From Thalassotalea sp. (GTDB lineage: Bacteria; Pseudomonadota; Gammaproteobacteria; Enterobacterales; Alteromonadaceae): 51,013 nt of DNA. Positions 44,274 to 51,013 of the stretch are shown here, in pieces (the first letter of the stretch is position 1; the number at the start of each line of letters is the position of its first letter). The stretch spans positions 1 through 51,013 of the forward strand of contig JAKVCY010000035.1 in NCBI GenBank assembly GCA_022448425.1, given 5' to 3'. A model generated the notes under the pieces. The model did no database searches and was not told the origin of the DNA. It worked only from the letters and a program-made list of their open reading frames with translations. The position numbers and the translations under genes are program-made.

Positions 44274-45536
44274 ATGTTTGCAAGTTTGGCGTCCTTGCCA
44301 CAATCGGTAAAACAGTATTTGCTGATCACGGGAAATTATTGGGCATTCACATTAACTGACGGCGCGTTGCGTATGTTAGTGGTGCTCTATTTTCATCAAC
44401 TTGGCTACTCGCCGCTGAGTATTGCCATGCTGTTTTTGTTTTATGAAATTTTTGGGGTCGTTACCAATTTAATTGGCGGTTGGCTTGGTGCGCGAATTGG
44501 GCTTAACAAAACCATGCAAATAGGTTTAGTGATGCAGGTTTTGGCCTTATTAATGCTCGTGGTGCCCACTGAATGGCTCACTGTTGCGTGGGTGATGGCA
44601 GCTCAAGCGCTTTCTGGCATAGCCAAAGATCTTAATAAAATGAGTGCCAAAAGTAGTATCAAAACTTTGGTACCCAAAGATGCGCAGGGTACCTTGTACA
44701 AATGGGTGGCGATTCTAACGGGTTCTAAGAACACCCTCAAAGGCGTTGGCTTTTTCCTTGGTGGTTTATTGTTAACGGTATTGGGGTTCCAATACGCTAT
44801 TCTCACGATGGCGGCAGGTTTGTTTATTGTTGCCGTACTCAGCTCAATTTTACTTAAAGGGGATATCGGTAAAGCGAAAAACAAACCTAAGTTTCGCGAT
44901 ATCTTTTCTAAGAACGCATCGCTAAATTACCTAGCAGCAGCACGCATGTGCTTGTTTGCAGCACGTGACGTTTGGTTCGTGGTAGCGATTCCGGTGTATT
45001 TTGTCAGTCAACTAGGATGGGCACATCACAATGTTGGTACGTTTATGGCGCTTTGGGTGATTGGCTATGGGGCTGTTCAAGCGAGTACGCCAAAACTTGT
45101 TAAAATTAAAGGGCATGGTGGTCATAAAGTCGCTGCACTTTGGGGCGGCGTGTTAGCGCTCGTAGGCGGGCTGATCTACTTTTATCTGACACTGCATGAC
45201 GGCGCGAGTTCGCAAGGCATGTCGCAGTCGCTTCTTCTATCGATGGATATCGAAACCTTGCTGGTGGGTGGGCTATTGATCTTTGGCGTAGTATTTGCCG
45301 TTAACTCTGCGGTACATAGTTATTTGATTGTTGCTATGGCAAGTGATGATGGTGTTTCCATGGATGTTGGGTTTTATTACATGGCAAATGCCTTGGGGCG
45401 ACTGATAGGTACAGTATTTTCTGGCTATGTGTATCAGCAGTATGGGCTAGCCGCGTGTTTACTAACCTCAACAATACTGGCAGCAATGGCAGCACTACTT
45501 ATATTAAAGGTAAGAGTAAATGGCAATAAAAACTAA
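44274..45536 (+). CDS. arsJ: Organoarsenical efflux MFS transporter ArsJ
   Basis: 420 residues, about 11-12 membrane segments. Motifs are QYLLITGNYWAFTLTDGALRMLVVLYFHQLGYSPLS, split here only by reading, and LFYEIFGVVTNLIGGWLG. QALSGIAKDLNKMSAKSS, FLGGLLLTVLGFQYAI and MDVGFYYMANALGRLIGTVF also match. This pattern and the gapdh partner fit ArsJ, which extrudes 1-arseno-3-phosphoglycerate; the product then hydrolyses outside to arsenate. The start is ATG 44274, 35 bp after gapdh. Its 3' end overlaps the following VOC gene by 17 bp. Confidence 0.93.
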   Translation: MFASLASLPQSVKQYLLITGNYWAFTLTDGALRMLVVLYFHQLGYSPLSIAMLFLFYEIFGVVTNLIGGWLGARIGLNKTMQIGLVMQVLALLMLVVPTEWLTVAWVMAAQALSGIAKDLNKMSAKSSIKTLVPKDAQGTLYKWVAILTGSKNTLKGVGFFLGGLLLTVLGFQYAILTMAAGLFIVAVLSSILLKGDIGKAKNKPKFRDIFSKNASLNYLAAARMCLFAARDVWFVVAIPVYFVSQLGWAHHNVGTFMALWVIGYGAVQASTPKLVKIKGHGGHKVAALWGGVLALVGGLIYFYLTLHDGASSQGMSQSLLLSMDIETLLVGGLLIFGVVFAVNSAVHSYLIVAMASDDGVSMDVGFYYMANALGRLIGTVFSGYVYQQYGLAACLLTSTILAAMAALLILKVRVNGNKN

Positions 45537-45933
45537 TCATGATCGGGCAATATGCCACGCTTCCATTGGCACCAATGATCTCGTTAAGGCAAAAGCTTTT
45601 TACCAACCGCTATTAGCTACCTTAGATATAGGTCTCGTTAGTGAGTATTCTCATGCGCTGGCCTTTGGAAAAGGGTACCCTGAATTTTGGGTGCAAATTC
45701 CATTTGATAAACAGCCAATGTCGACAGGTAACGGCGTTCATTTTGGTTTTGTCGCTAAAAGCATATCTCAAGTAGAAGCGTTTTATCGGCTTGCAATCGA
45801 ACTGGGTGCCAAATGTAACGGCAAGCCTGGACCAAGACCAGCTTATGGCGAGCCATATTATGGGTGTTTCGTTATTGACCCCGAAGGCAATAAAGTTGAA
45901 GCGAGCTTCTGGGACTTTGATTGGAAGAAATAG
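45520..45933 (+). CDS. VOC family protein in the arsenic operon
   Basis: 137 residues with a glyoxalase fold: ICHASIGTNDLVKAKAFYQPL, ALAFGKGYPEFWVQIPF, GVHFGFVAKSISQVEAFYRLA and GCFVIDPEGNKVEASFWDF. The His in CHASIG and the Glu in NKVEASFW are the expected metal ligands. It overlaps the end of arsJ by 17 bp, so it is co-translated. VOC genes are common in ars clusters. It lacks the paired Cys site of the ArsI C-As lyase, so demethylation is unlikely; a role in handling the arsenylated or methylglyoxal-type by-product is possible but unproven. Confidence 0.9.
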   Translation: MAIKTNHDRAICHASIGTNDLVKAKAFYQPLLATLDIGLVSEYSHALAFGKGYPEFWVQIPFDKQPMSTGNGVHFGFVAKSISQVEAFYRLAIELGAKCNGKPGPRPAYGEPYYGCFVIDPEGNKVEASFWDFDWKK

Positions 45934-46118
45934 CCTGCTGAGCGCTGGTGAAGTGTCTAACTGAACAACACTTGCACATAAGTTAGCCATTGTTTTTCAT
46001 CCATTAAGATAAATCATTAATTCCTACCAATTTCCGGTTTTTTCCGCGCACATAATCAGATAAAGTAGCGGTAACGATCCTGTTTCGTGAAGACCCACTT
46101 AATGGTGATCAACTTATA

Positions 46119-46381
46119 ATACCAATTACATTAAATATTTAATCTATTCAGAGCTGCGTCAGGGAAGTTAGAACAAAGCAAAGTGATGCCGTTGTAGTGA
46201 TTATCCAACAAAGAAGTTTGTGAAGCTATCACTTTCCTGACGAGCTCCCAAGGGCGAGTTTAAAAGGCTTATATGCTGCGTTGCTGATTTTGATAAGGGA
46301 ATAACCATTACCTGCAATCATCATCTTGCCTCTAAGCCTTTTAATTCTCGCTGAATAGTCAAATATTTAATTAAATTGGTA
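46119..46381. mobile_element. MITE with 33-bp imperfect terminal inverted repeats
   Basis: The left end (46119-46151) begins ATACCAATT and ends CTATTCAG; the right end (46350-46381) begins CTGAATAG and ends AATTGGTAT. They pair with a few mismatches, sharing ATTAAATATTT in the middle. The 263-bp interior has no gene. It lies in the 520-bp gap between the arsenic operon and parC, about 70 bp before the parC start, and may influence parC transcription. A solo end of the same family is at 42415. Confidence 0.8.
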
Positions 46382-46453
46382 TAACAATAAAGAAATTCAC
46401 TGCCTCGCGCAGTCCCCATTTTATCGAAAGACACCGTGTAGGAAATTTAACTC

Positions 46454-48760
46454 ATGTCTGATGTGCTCGAATATAGTCTCGAAGGTATCGAACAAGTTCC
46501 GCTAAGGCGATTTACCGAAGAAGCTTATCTTAATTACTCTATGTACGTGATTATGGACCGTGCATTGCCACATATTGGCGATGGTTTGAAACCGGTTCAG
46601 CGTCGTATTGTTTATGCTATGTCAGAACTTGGCCTTTCAGCGGTTGCGAAATATAAAAAGTCAGCACGTACTGTTGGTGACGTGTTGGGTAAGTTCCATC
46701 CGCACGGTGACTCTGCTTGTTATGAAGCTATGGTATTGATGGCGCAGCCATTCTCTTATCGATACCCATTGGTCGATGGACAAGGTAACTGGGGGGCTCC
46801 AGATGACCCTAAGTCGTTTGCAGCAATGCGTTATACAGAGGCGCGTTTATCGAAATTTAGTGAAGTCTTGTTGTCAGAATTAGGTCAAGGCACAGTTGAC
46901 TGGATACCTAACTTTGATGGCACCATGAAAGAGCCTAAAACCCTACCTGCGCGACTACCGCACATTATGCTTAACGGCATTACCGGTATTGCTGTTGGTA
47001 TGGCGACCGACATTCCACCTCACAATGTGCGTGAAATTGCCAATGCATGTGTGCAACTTATTGAAAAGCCAAAAACCGAATTAGGTGAGTTGTTAGAGAA
47101 CGTTCAAGGTCCAGACTATCCAACTGACGCTGAAATTATCACGCCAAAAGCCGACATAGAGAAAATCTATCAGACCGGACGCGGTAGTATCAAAATGCGC
47201 GCGGTTTATGACGTTGAGCAAGGTGAAATTGTCATTACGGCATTGCCACATCAAGCATCAGGCGCCAAGGTTTTAGAACAAATTGCAGCGCAAATGCAGG
47301 CGAAGAAGTTGCCAATGGTGGTCGACTTACGCGATGAGTCAGATCATGAAAATCCAATTCGTTTGGTTGTGGTTCCGCGCTCTAATCGTGTGGATACCGA
47401 GCAATTAATGCAGCATTTGTTTGCGACTACGGATTTAGAGAAAAACTATCGTGTAAACCTCAACATGATAGGTCTGGATAACAAACCAGCGGTAAAGAAC
47501 TTAAAAGATATTCTGGCTGAGTGGCTAGAGTTTCGCCGCGAAACGACTCGTCGTCGATTGCAATACCGTTTAGATAAAGTACTTGCAAGATTACACATTT
47601 TAGACGGTTTATTAGTCGCTTATCTCAACATTGATGAAGTCATCGAGATCATCCGTACTTTTGATGAACCGAAAGCGGAATTGATGTCACGATTTAACTT
47701 ATCTGAGATTCAAGCGAACGCGATTTTAGAAATTAAACTTCGCCAATTGGCCAAGTTAGAAGAGATTAAAATTCGCACAGAGCAAGACGAGCTAGACAAA
47801 GAGCGTGAACAATTAGAGAAAACCTTAAACTCTAAAGCACGCATGAATACCTTAATTAAGAAAGAAATTCTTGCCGCTGCCGAGCAATACGGTGATGAGC
47901 GTCGCTCTAAAATTGTAGAGCGTGGTGAAGCGAAAGCACTGTCTGAAAAAGATTTAATGCCAAGTGAAGCGGTAACCGTCGTGGTATCTGAAAAAGGGTG
48001 GGCTCGTTGTGCAAAAGGCCATGATATTGAGCCGGAGCAGATGAGTTACAAGGCAGGGGATACCTACCTTTGTGCTGCGAAGGGCCGCAGTAATCGACCT
48101 GTTGTATTTATTGATTCGAGTGGTAGAGCCTACACAGCAGATGCCCATAGCCTCCCAACAGCACGTAGCCAAGGTGAGCCGCTTACCGGACGCTTTAATT
48201 TGTCGACAGGTGAAACATTCACTCAAATTGTTATGGCTGACGATGAAAGTAAATACTTACTTAGCTCTGATGCTGGTTACGGTTTTGTTGGTACGTTCGC
48301 TGATATGGTTAGTCGCAATAAGAATGGTAAAGCGCTATTAAGCTTGCCTGCGAATGCTAAAGTGATGATGCCAAAAGCTGTTGTTAACCATGATGAAAGC
48401 TTGTGTTTAGCGATAACGTCGGAAGGGCGTATGTTGGTGTTCCCAACGAAAGATTTGCCTGTGCTAAGCAAAGGTAAGGGTAACAAAATTATCAATATTT
48501 CAGCTGCTCGATCAAAAGCGCGAGAAGAATTTGTTACTCTAATTGAAGTAATAGAACTAACAGATTCAATCACCTTGCATGCAGGCCGACGTAAGCTAAC
48601 GCTTAAATCTACCGATATCGAGCACTACCGTGGTGAACGCGGTCGCCGAGGAAACAAATTACCACGAGGTCTACAACGTGTTGATCGCATTGAAATTGAA
48701 AAGGTGGCAGGTACAGTTGAGAACGCAGTAGAGTCGGAGACTTCAGAAGCAAACGAATAA
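46454..48760 (+). CDS. parC: DNA topoisomerase IV subunit A
   Basis: 768 residues, normal for ParC and distinct from the longer GyrA. The N-terminus has [20 protein letters not shown] and [20 protein letters not shown]. The quinolone-determining region is wild-type: [19 protein letters not shown] with Ser87 and Glu91 (equivalent to E. coli Ser80 and Glu84). The catalytic tyrosine is about Tyr127 in [13 protein letters not shown]. The C-terminal beta-pinwheel is present ([32 protein letters not shown]). It decatenates daughter chromosomes with ParE, which is not in the window. parC has its own promoter or one supplied within the MITE-containing gap. Confidence 0.97.
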   Translation: MSDVLEYSLEGIEQVPLRRFTEEAYLNYSMYVIMDRALPHIGDGLKPVQRRIVYAMSELGLSAVAKYKKSARTVGDVLGKFHPHGDSACYEAMVLMAQPFSYRYPLVDGQGNWGAPDDPKSFAAMRYTEARLSKFSEVLLSELGQGTVDWIPNFDGTMKEPKTLPARLPHIMLNGITGIAVGMATDIPPHNVREIANACVQLIEKPKTELGELLENVQGPDYPTDAEIITPKADIEKIYQTGRGSIKMRAVYDVEQGEIVITALPHQASGAKVLEQIAAQMQAKKLPMVVDLRDESDHENPIRLVVVPRSNRVDTEQLMQHLFATTDLEKNYRVNLNMIGLDNKPAVKNLKDILAEWLEFRRETTRRRLQYRLDKVLARLHILDGLLVAYLNIDEVIEIIRTFDEPKAELMSRFNLSEIQANAILEIKLRQLAKLEEIKIRTEQDELDKEREQLEKTLNSKARMNTLIKKEILAAAEQYGDERRSKIVERGEAKALSEKDLMPSEAVTVVVSEKGWARCAKGHDIEPEQMSYKAGDTYLCAAKGRSNRPVVFIDSSGRAYTADAHSLPTARSQGEPLTGRFNLSTGETFTQIVMADDESKYLLSSDAGYGFVGTFADMVSRNKNGKALLSLPANAKVMMPKAVVNHDESLCLAITSEGRMLVFPTKDLPVLSKGKGNKIINISAARSKAREEFVTLIEVIELTDSITLHAGRRKLTLKSTDIEHYRGERGRRGNKLPRGLQRVDRIEIEKVAGTVENAVESETSEANE

Positions 48761-48942
48761 ACGAGTCGAGGCATCACATAACGTAGTTTGTCGTGCTGAT
48801 TTGAATACGTATGCAAAAATTTGCAGTGAAATCAGCTCGACAGTTACTATCGCTGATAGCTTTAAATTTGTTGTTTAGTTAGATGTACTTCATTAACGTT
48901 GAATTCATTTAACTGAGCACTTGCTACCGCATTCTGCGATTG

Positions 48943-48977
48943 AAAATGCACACCAGCAAAAGCCGTGTGCATTTTTT
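48943..48977 (+). terminator. Intrinsic terminator between parC and the MFS gene
   Basis: AAAATGCACAC (48943-48953) pairs with GTGTGCATTTT (48965-48975) around an 11-base loop and is followed by TT. It lies about 180 bp after the parC stop. The A-run makes it potentially bidirectional. Confidence 0.85.
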
Positions 48978-49143
48978 GTATCTTGAGTATTAAGTTACTT
49001 AACGTCTATAGCGGGCAAGATAGTTAAAGCGTCACAAATAATTAATCGTCAAATTCGTTGCCAAGGCTGCGGATTTATCTTCTTTCGTTGAACAAAGATA
49101 ACGCGACAAAAAACAATAATTAACGCTATCTTGGGGGAGTACT
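48978..49143 (+). promoter_or_regulatory. Upstream region of the MFS transporter gene
   Basis: This stretch should hold the promoter. A 13-base near-palindrome, TTAAGTTACTTAA (48990-49002), is the only symmetrical site seen. The ribosome site is a strong GGGGGAG six bases before ATG 49144. Confidence 0.4.
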
Positions 49144-50613
49144 ATGAGTGCCACTAAACCACAGTTAAGCTTCTGGCAGGTTTGGAATGTCAGCTTCGGC
49201 TTTTTGGGTGTGCAAATCGGCTTTGCATTACAAAATGGTAATGTAAGTCGTATCTTATCGGACTTGGGTGCCGACCTGTCTTCTTTATCACTTTTCTGGC
49301 TTGCTGCACCTATCATGGGATTGATTGTACAGCCAATTGTTGGCGCAGCATCTGATAAAACCTGGAATAAAATGGGCCGTCGTTTACCGTTTATCTTAGG
49401 TGGTGCGATTGTCGCTGCGATGGCGATGGCGCTATTGCCGAACGCTTCTATGGTGGTGGCATTCATTCCCCCCATGCTGTTCGGCTTGTTTATTTTCGCC
49501 ATCAAAGATGCGGCGTTTAACGTAACGTTCCAGCCATTCCGTTCACTGGTATCTGATATGGTGCCAGATAAGCAGCGCAATTTAGGTTACTCGGTGCAAA
49601 CCTTATTGATTAACATTGGTGCGGTTGTTGGTTCTATTTTACCTTTCTTCTTAACTAACGTGATTGGTTTAGACAATGTTTCAAATCGGGGGGAAGTGGC
49701 GCCATCGGTTATTTGGTCATTCTATATCGGTGCTACTGTACTTCTAGGTTCAGTGCTTTGGAGTGTATTTAGAACCAAAGAGTACCCGCCAGAGCAATAC
49801 TACGCATTCAAGAATATGGACGCTGAAGCCGTTGCTAAAGAGCAACAGGCGAAGAAAACGCTAGGTGAGCGTTTATCTGGTTTCTGGCAGTTATTTAAAG
49901 ATATGCCGCCAATTATGAAGCAATTAGCATTAGTTCAGTTCTTCTCTTGGTTTGCATTATTCATTATGTGGACATACACACCAGCAGCTATCACCCAGCA
50001 CACTTGGGGTGTAGCAATTGAGTGGTTTGACCCAGCGCACATTAGCGCAATGGGTGGTTTACCAGCTGATATCGCTGCTGCTAAAGGTTCTGCGGGAGAC
50101 TGGGTTGGTATCATGTACGCAGCGCAAGCCCTATTCTCTGTGATTTTCGCGATTATGCTAACCAAACTTGCGAACACCTTTGGTCGTAAGGTGACTTATG
50201 CGTTGAGCTTAGTTGCTGGCGGCATAGGTTACATGAGCTTTGTGTTATTCCAAGATCCTACTATTACACACGTTGACCTGTTAATGACTCAAGTTGAAGT
50301 ACCGCAAGGTGCACTTGGGCTAATTTGGTCGATGGTAGGTGTTGGTATGGCTTGGGCTGCAATATTAGCGATGCCTTATGCTATTTTGGCCGGTGCATTA
50401 CCTGCCGACAAAACGGGTGTTTACATGGGGATTTTTAACTTTACTATTGCTGCTCCGCAAATTATTTCGGGTATCGCTTCAGGTTGGATCTTAAGTAACA
50501 TCTTCGGCAATGAAGCTATCAACATTATCATGTTAGCAGGTGGCGCGATGTTCTTAGCTGCGCTGTCGGTAGTATTTGTCAAAGATAATGATGAGCAAGA
50601 AGTTCAGGCGTAG
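49144..50613 (+). CDS. MFS sugar transporter (sucrose/maltoside SLC45-like)
   Basis: 489 residues, about 12 membrane segments. The N-terminal block LSFWQVWNVSFGFLGVQIGFALQNGNVSRI and the loop SDKTWNKMGRRLPFILGG (the GRRxPFI motif) are typical of SLC45-like MFS proteins that take up sucrose, maltose or related glucosides in marine gammaproteobacteria. AMPYAILAGALPADKTGVYMGIFNFTIAAPQII is also characteristic. No glycosidase or regulator is adjacent, so the sugar is unknown. It is followed by the end of an IS element 57 bp after its stop. Confidence 0.9.
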   Translation: MSATKPQLSFWQVWNVSFGFLGVQIGFALQNGNVSRILSDLGADLSSLSLFWLAAPIMGLIVQPIVGAASDKTWNKMGRRLPFILGGAIVAAMAMALLPNASMVVAFIPPMLFGLFIFAIKDAAFNVTFQPFRSLVSDMVPDKQRNLGYSVQTLLINIGAVVGSILPFFLTNVIGLDNVSNRGEVAPSVIWSFYIGATVLLGSVLWSVFRTKEYPPEQYYAFKNMDAEAVAKEQQAKKTLGERLSGFWQLFKDMPPIMKQLALVQFFSWFALFIMWTYTPAAITQHTWGVAIEWFDPAHISAMGGLPADIAAAKGSAGDWVGIMYAAQALFSVIFAIMLTKLANTFGRKVTYALSLVAGGIGYMSFVLFQDPTITHVDLLMTQVEVPQGALGLIWSMVGVGMAWAAILAMPYAILAGALPADKTGVYMGIFNFTIAAPQIISGIASGWILSNIFGNEAINIIMLAGGAMFLAALSVVFVKDNDEQEVQA

Positions 50614-50670
50614 TATCACAATATTTAGCTTTGCTACACAGTTTGAATTAACAAGAAGGGCGCAAACTGA

Positions 50671-51013
50671 CTGTCTCTTGATCACATTTCTAGATCAAGA
50701 GACTTGGCTAGCTCATAACCTTCAAGGATGGTTTGCAGTTTAAATCATCCTTCCCATAACCGCTCCCACCCAACGTGACCATTACGTTTTGAATCATGCC
50801 AGCCAGCTAATTTACCAAGGTTAGTGTAAGCCCAGTAAAGGCTTGGTACTTGTTTTGGTGGTTTTGACTTTTCTCGCTTTGTCCATAATAACTTCCACGC
50901 CAAAGGACTTAACACCATTTCACAACTCTGTTTTTCTGCTTCCTTTTTGTTAAGGCCAAGGTAACGAAGTTGATGCAAACGAGCAGCAATGAAGGCTAAT
51001 ATGACAATCATTT
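50671..51013 (-). mobile_element. IS4-family (IS50/Tn5-like) insertion element, right-running end
   Basis: The terminus CTGTCTCTTGATCA begins at 50671 and resembles the CTG(A/T)CTCTT ends of the IS50 group. A transposase C-terminus lies just inside on the minus strand. The subterminal sequence forms a perfect 10-bp stem, TCTCTTGATC (50674-50683) with GATCAAGAGA (50693-50702). The element continues beyond the window; the other end is not visible. Confidence 0.75.
50745..51013 (-). CDS. IS4-family transposase, C-terminal part (partial)
   Basis: About 89 residues of the C-terminus, running off the right edge. The pattern MIVILAFIAARLHQLRYLG, then CEMVLSPLAWKLLW, PSLYWAYTNLGKLAGWHDSK and GHVGWERLWEG is the conserved tail of Tn5-like IS4-family DDE transposases. 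The Y-R-E motif and the catalytic aspartates lie outside the window, so intactness cannot be judged. The stop is 74 bp from the IS end. Confidence 0.88.
   Translation of the reverse strand, partial: MIVILAFIAARLHQLRYLGLNKKEAEKQSCEMVLSPLAWKLLWTKREKSKPPKQVPSLYWAYTNLGKLAGWHDSKRNGHVGWERLWEG

Noticed and set aside
45520-45933. ArsI carbon-arsenic lyase
   Set aside because: The VOC fold is right, but the adjacent Cys pair needed to bind trivalent organoarsenicals is not seen.
48072-48341. Internal plus-strand frame within parC
   Set aside because: It is a frame shadow inside a well-conserved gene, with no ribosome site.

Overview
The window looks like a chromosomal segment of a marine gammaproteobacterium of the order Alteromonadales, probably near Colwelliaceae (Colwellia/Thalassotalea). 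This is inferred from moderately AT-rich DNA, the gammaproteobacterial holD-rimI pair, AceK, YacL/UPF0231, a class GN sortase with its VIT/vWA target, and AT-rich miniature inverted-repeat elements. No rRNA genes or CRISPR arrays were seen.

Layout. 1-2774: the tail of an IS66-type transposase, two BlaI-type operators (TACA-N2-TGTA), then a lipoprotein, a BlaI repressor and a BlaR1-like M56 metallopeptidase with a TonB C-terminal domain. 2785-5757 (minus): rimI, holD, tRNA-Trp(CCA) and aceK. 5957-11508 (plus): queA-tgt-yajC-secD-secF, with an intrinsic terminator wedged between yajC and secD. 11612-16539: CAP-domain protein, GFA protein, small membrane protein, aldo/keto reductase, a LysR gene and a small gene that each carry one in-frame ochre codon, then yacL. 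16624-22220: RND adaptor and pump behind a promoter with a 14-bp palindrome, then a PQQ-type sugar dehydrogenase lipoprotein. 22477-27038: TPR membrane protein, HDOD protein, ATP-grasp protein, pirin and a small membrane protein. 27039-28257 is gene-poor. 28258-36604: galM, cation/proton antiporter, AlkD-like protein, two VOC proteins, a bPH-domain protein, a DUF1993 protein, small unknowns, and a divergent acyltransferase-3/LytTR pair. 36837-39588: VIT/vWA sortase substrate plus class GN sortase, ended by a nested MITE. 40084-42353: YghU-type GST, a periplasmic binding protein gene with an amber codon, and a PepSY membrane protein. 42689-45933: arsR-gapdh-arsJ-VOC arsenate cassette behind a 16-bp-period operator array. 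46119-46381: a second MITE. 46454-50613: parC and an MFS sugar-type transporter. 50671-end: an IS50/Tn5-like IS4-family element running off the window.

How it fits together. The core parts (tRNA modification queA/tgt, SecDF-YajC, HolD/RimI, ParC, AceK) are ordinary. The accessory parts hold most of the interest. They are an autoregulated BlaI/M56 sensor unit, a sortase-substrate pair, and an organoarsenical (1-arseno-3-phosphoglycerate) efflux operon with an unusually regular operator. Three otherwise intact genes are each cut by a single in-frame nonsense codon. Short imperfect tandem repeats of about 2-4 copies and 11-14 bp recur between genes. No single locus can be shown from sequence alone to be a wholly new system. 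The best leads are the BlaI/lipoprotein/M56-TonB unit and the phased arsR operator.
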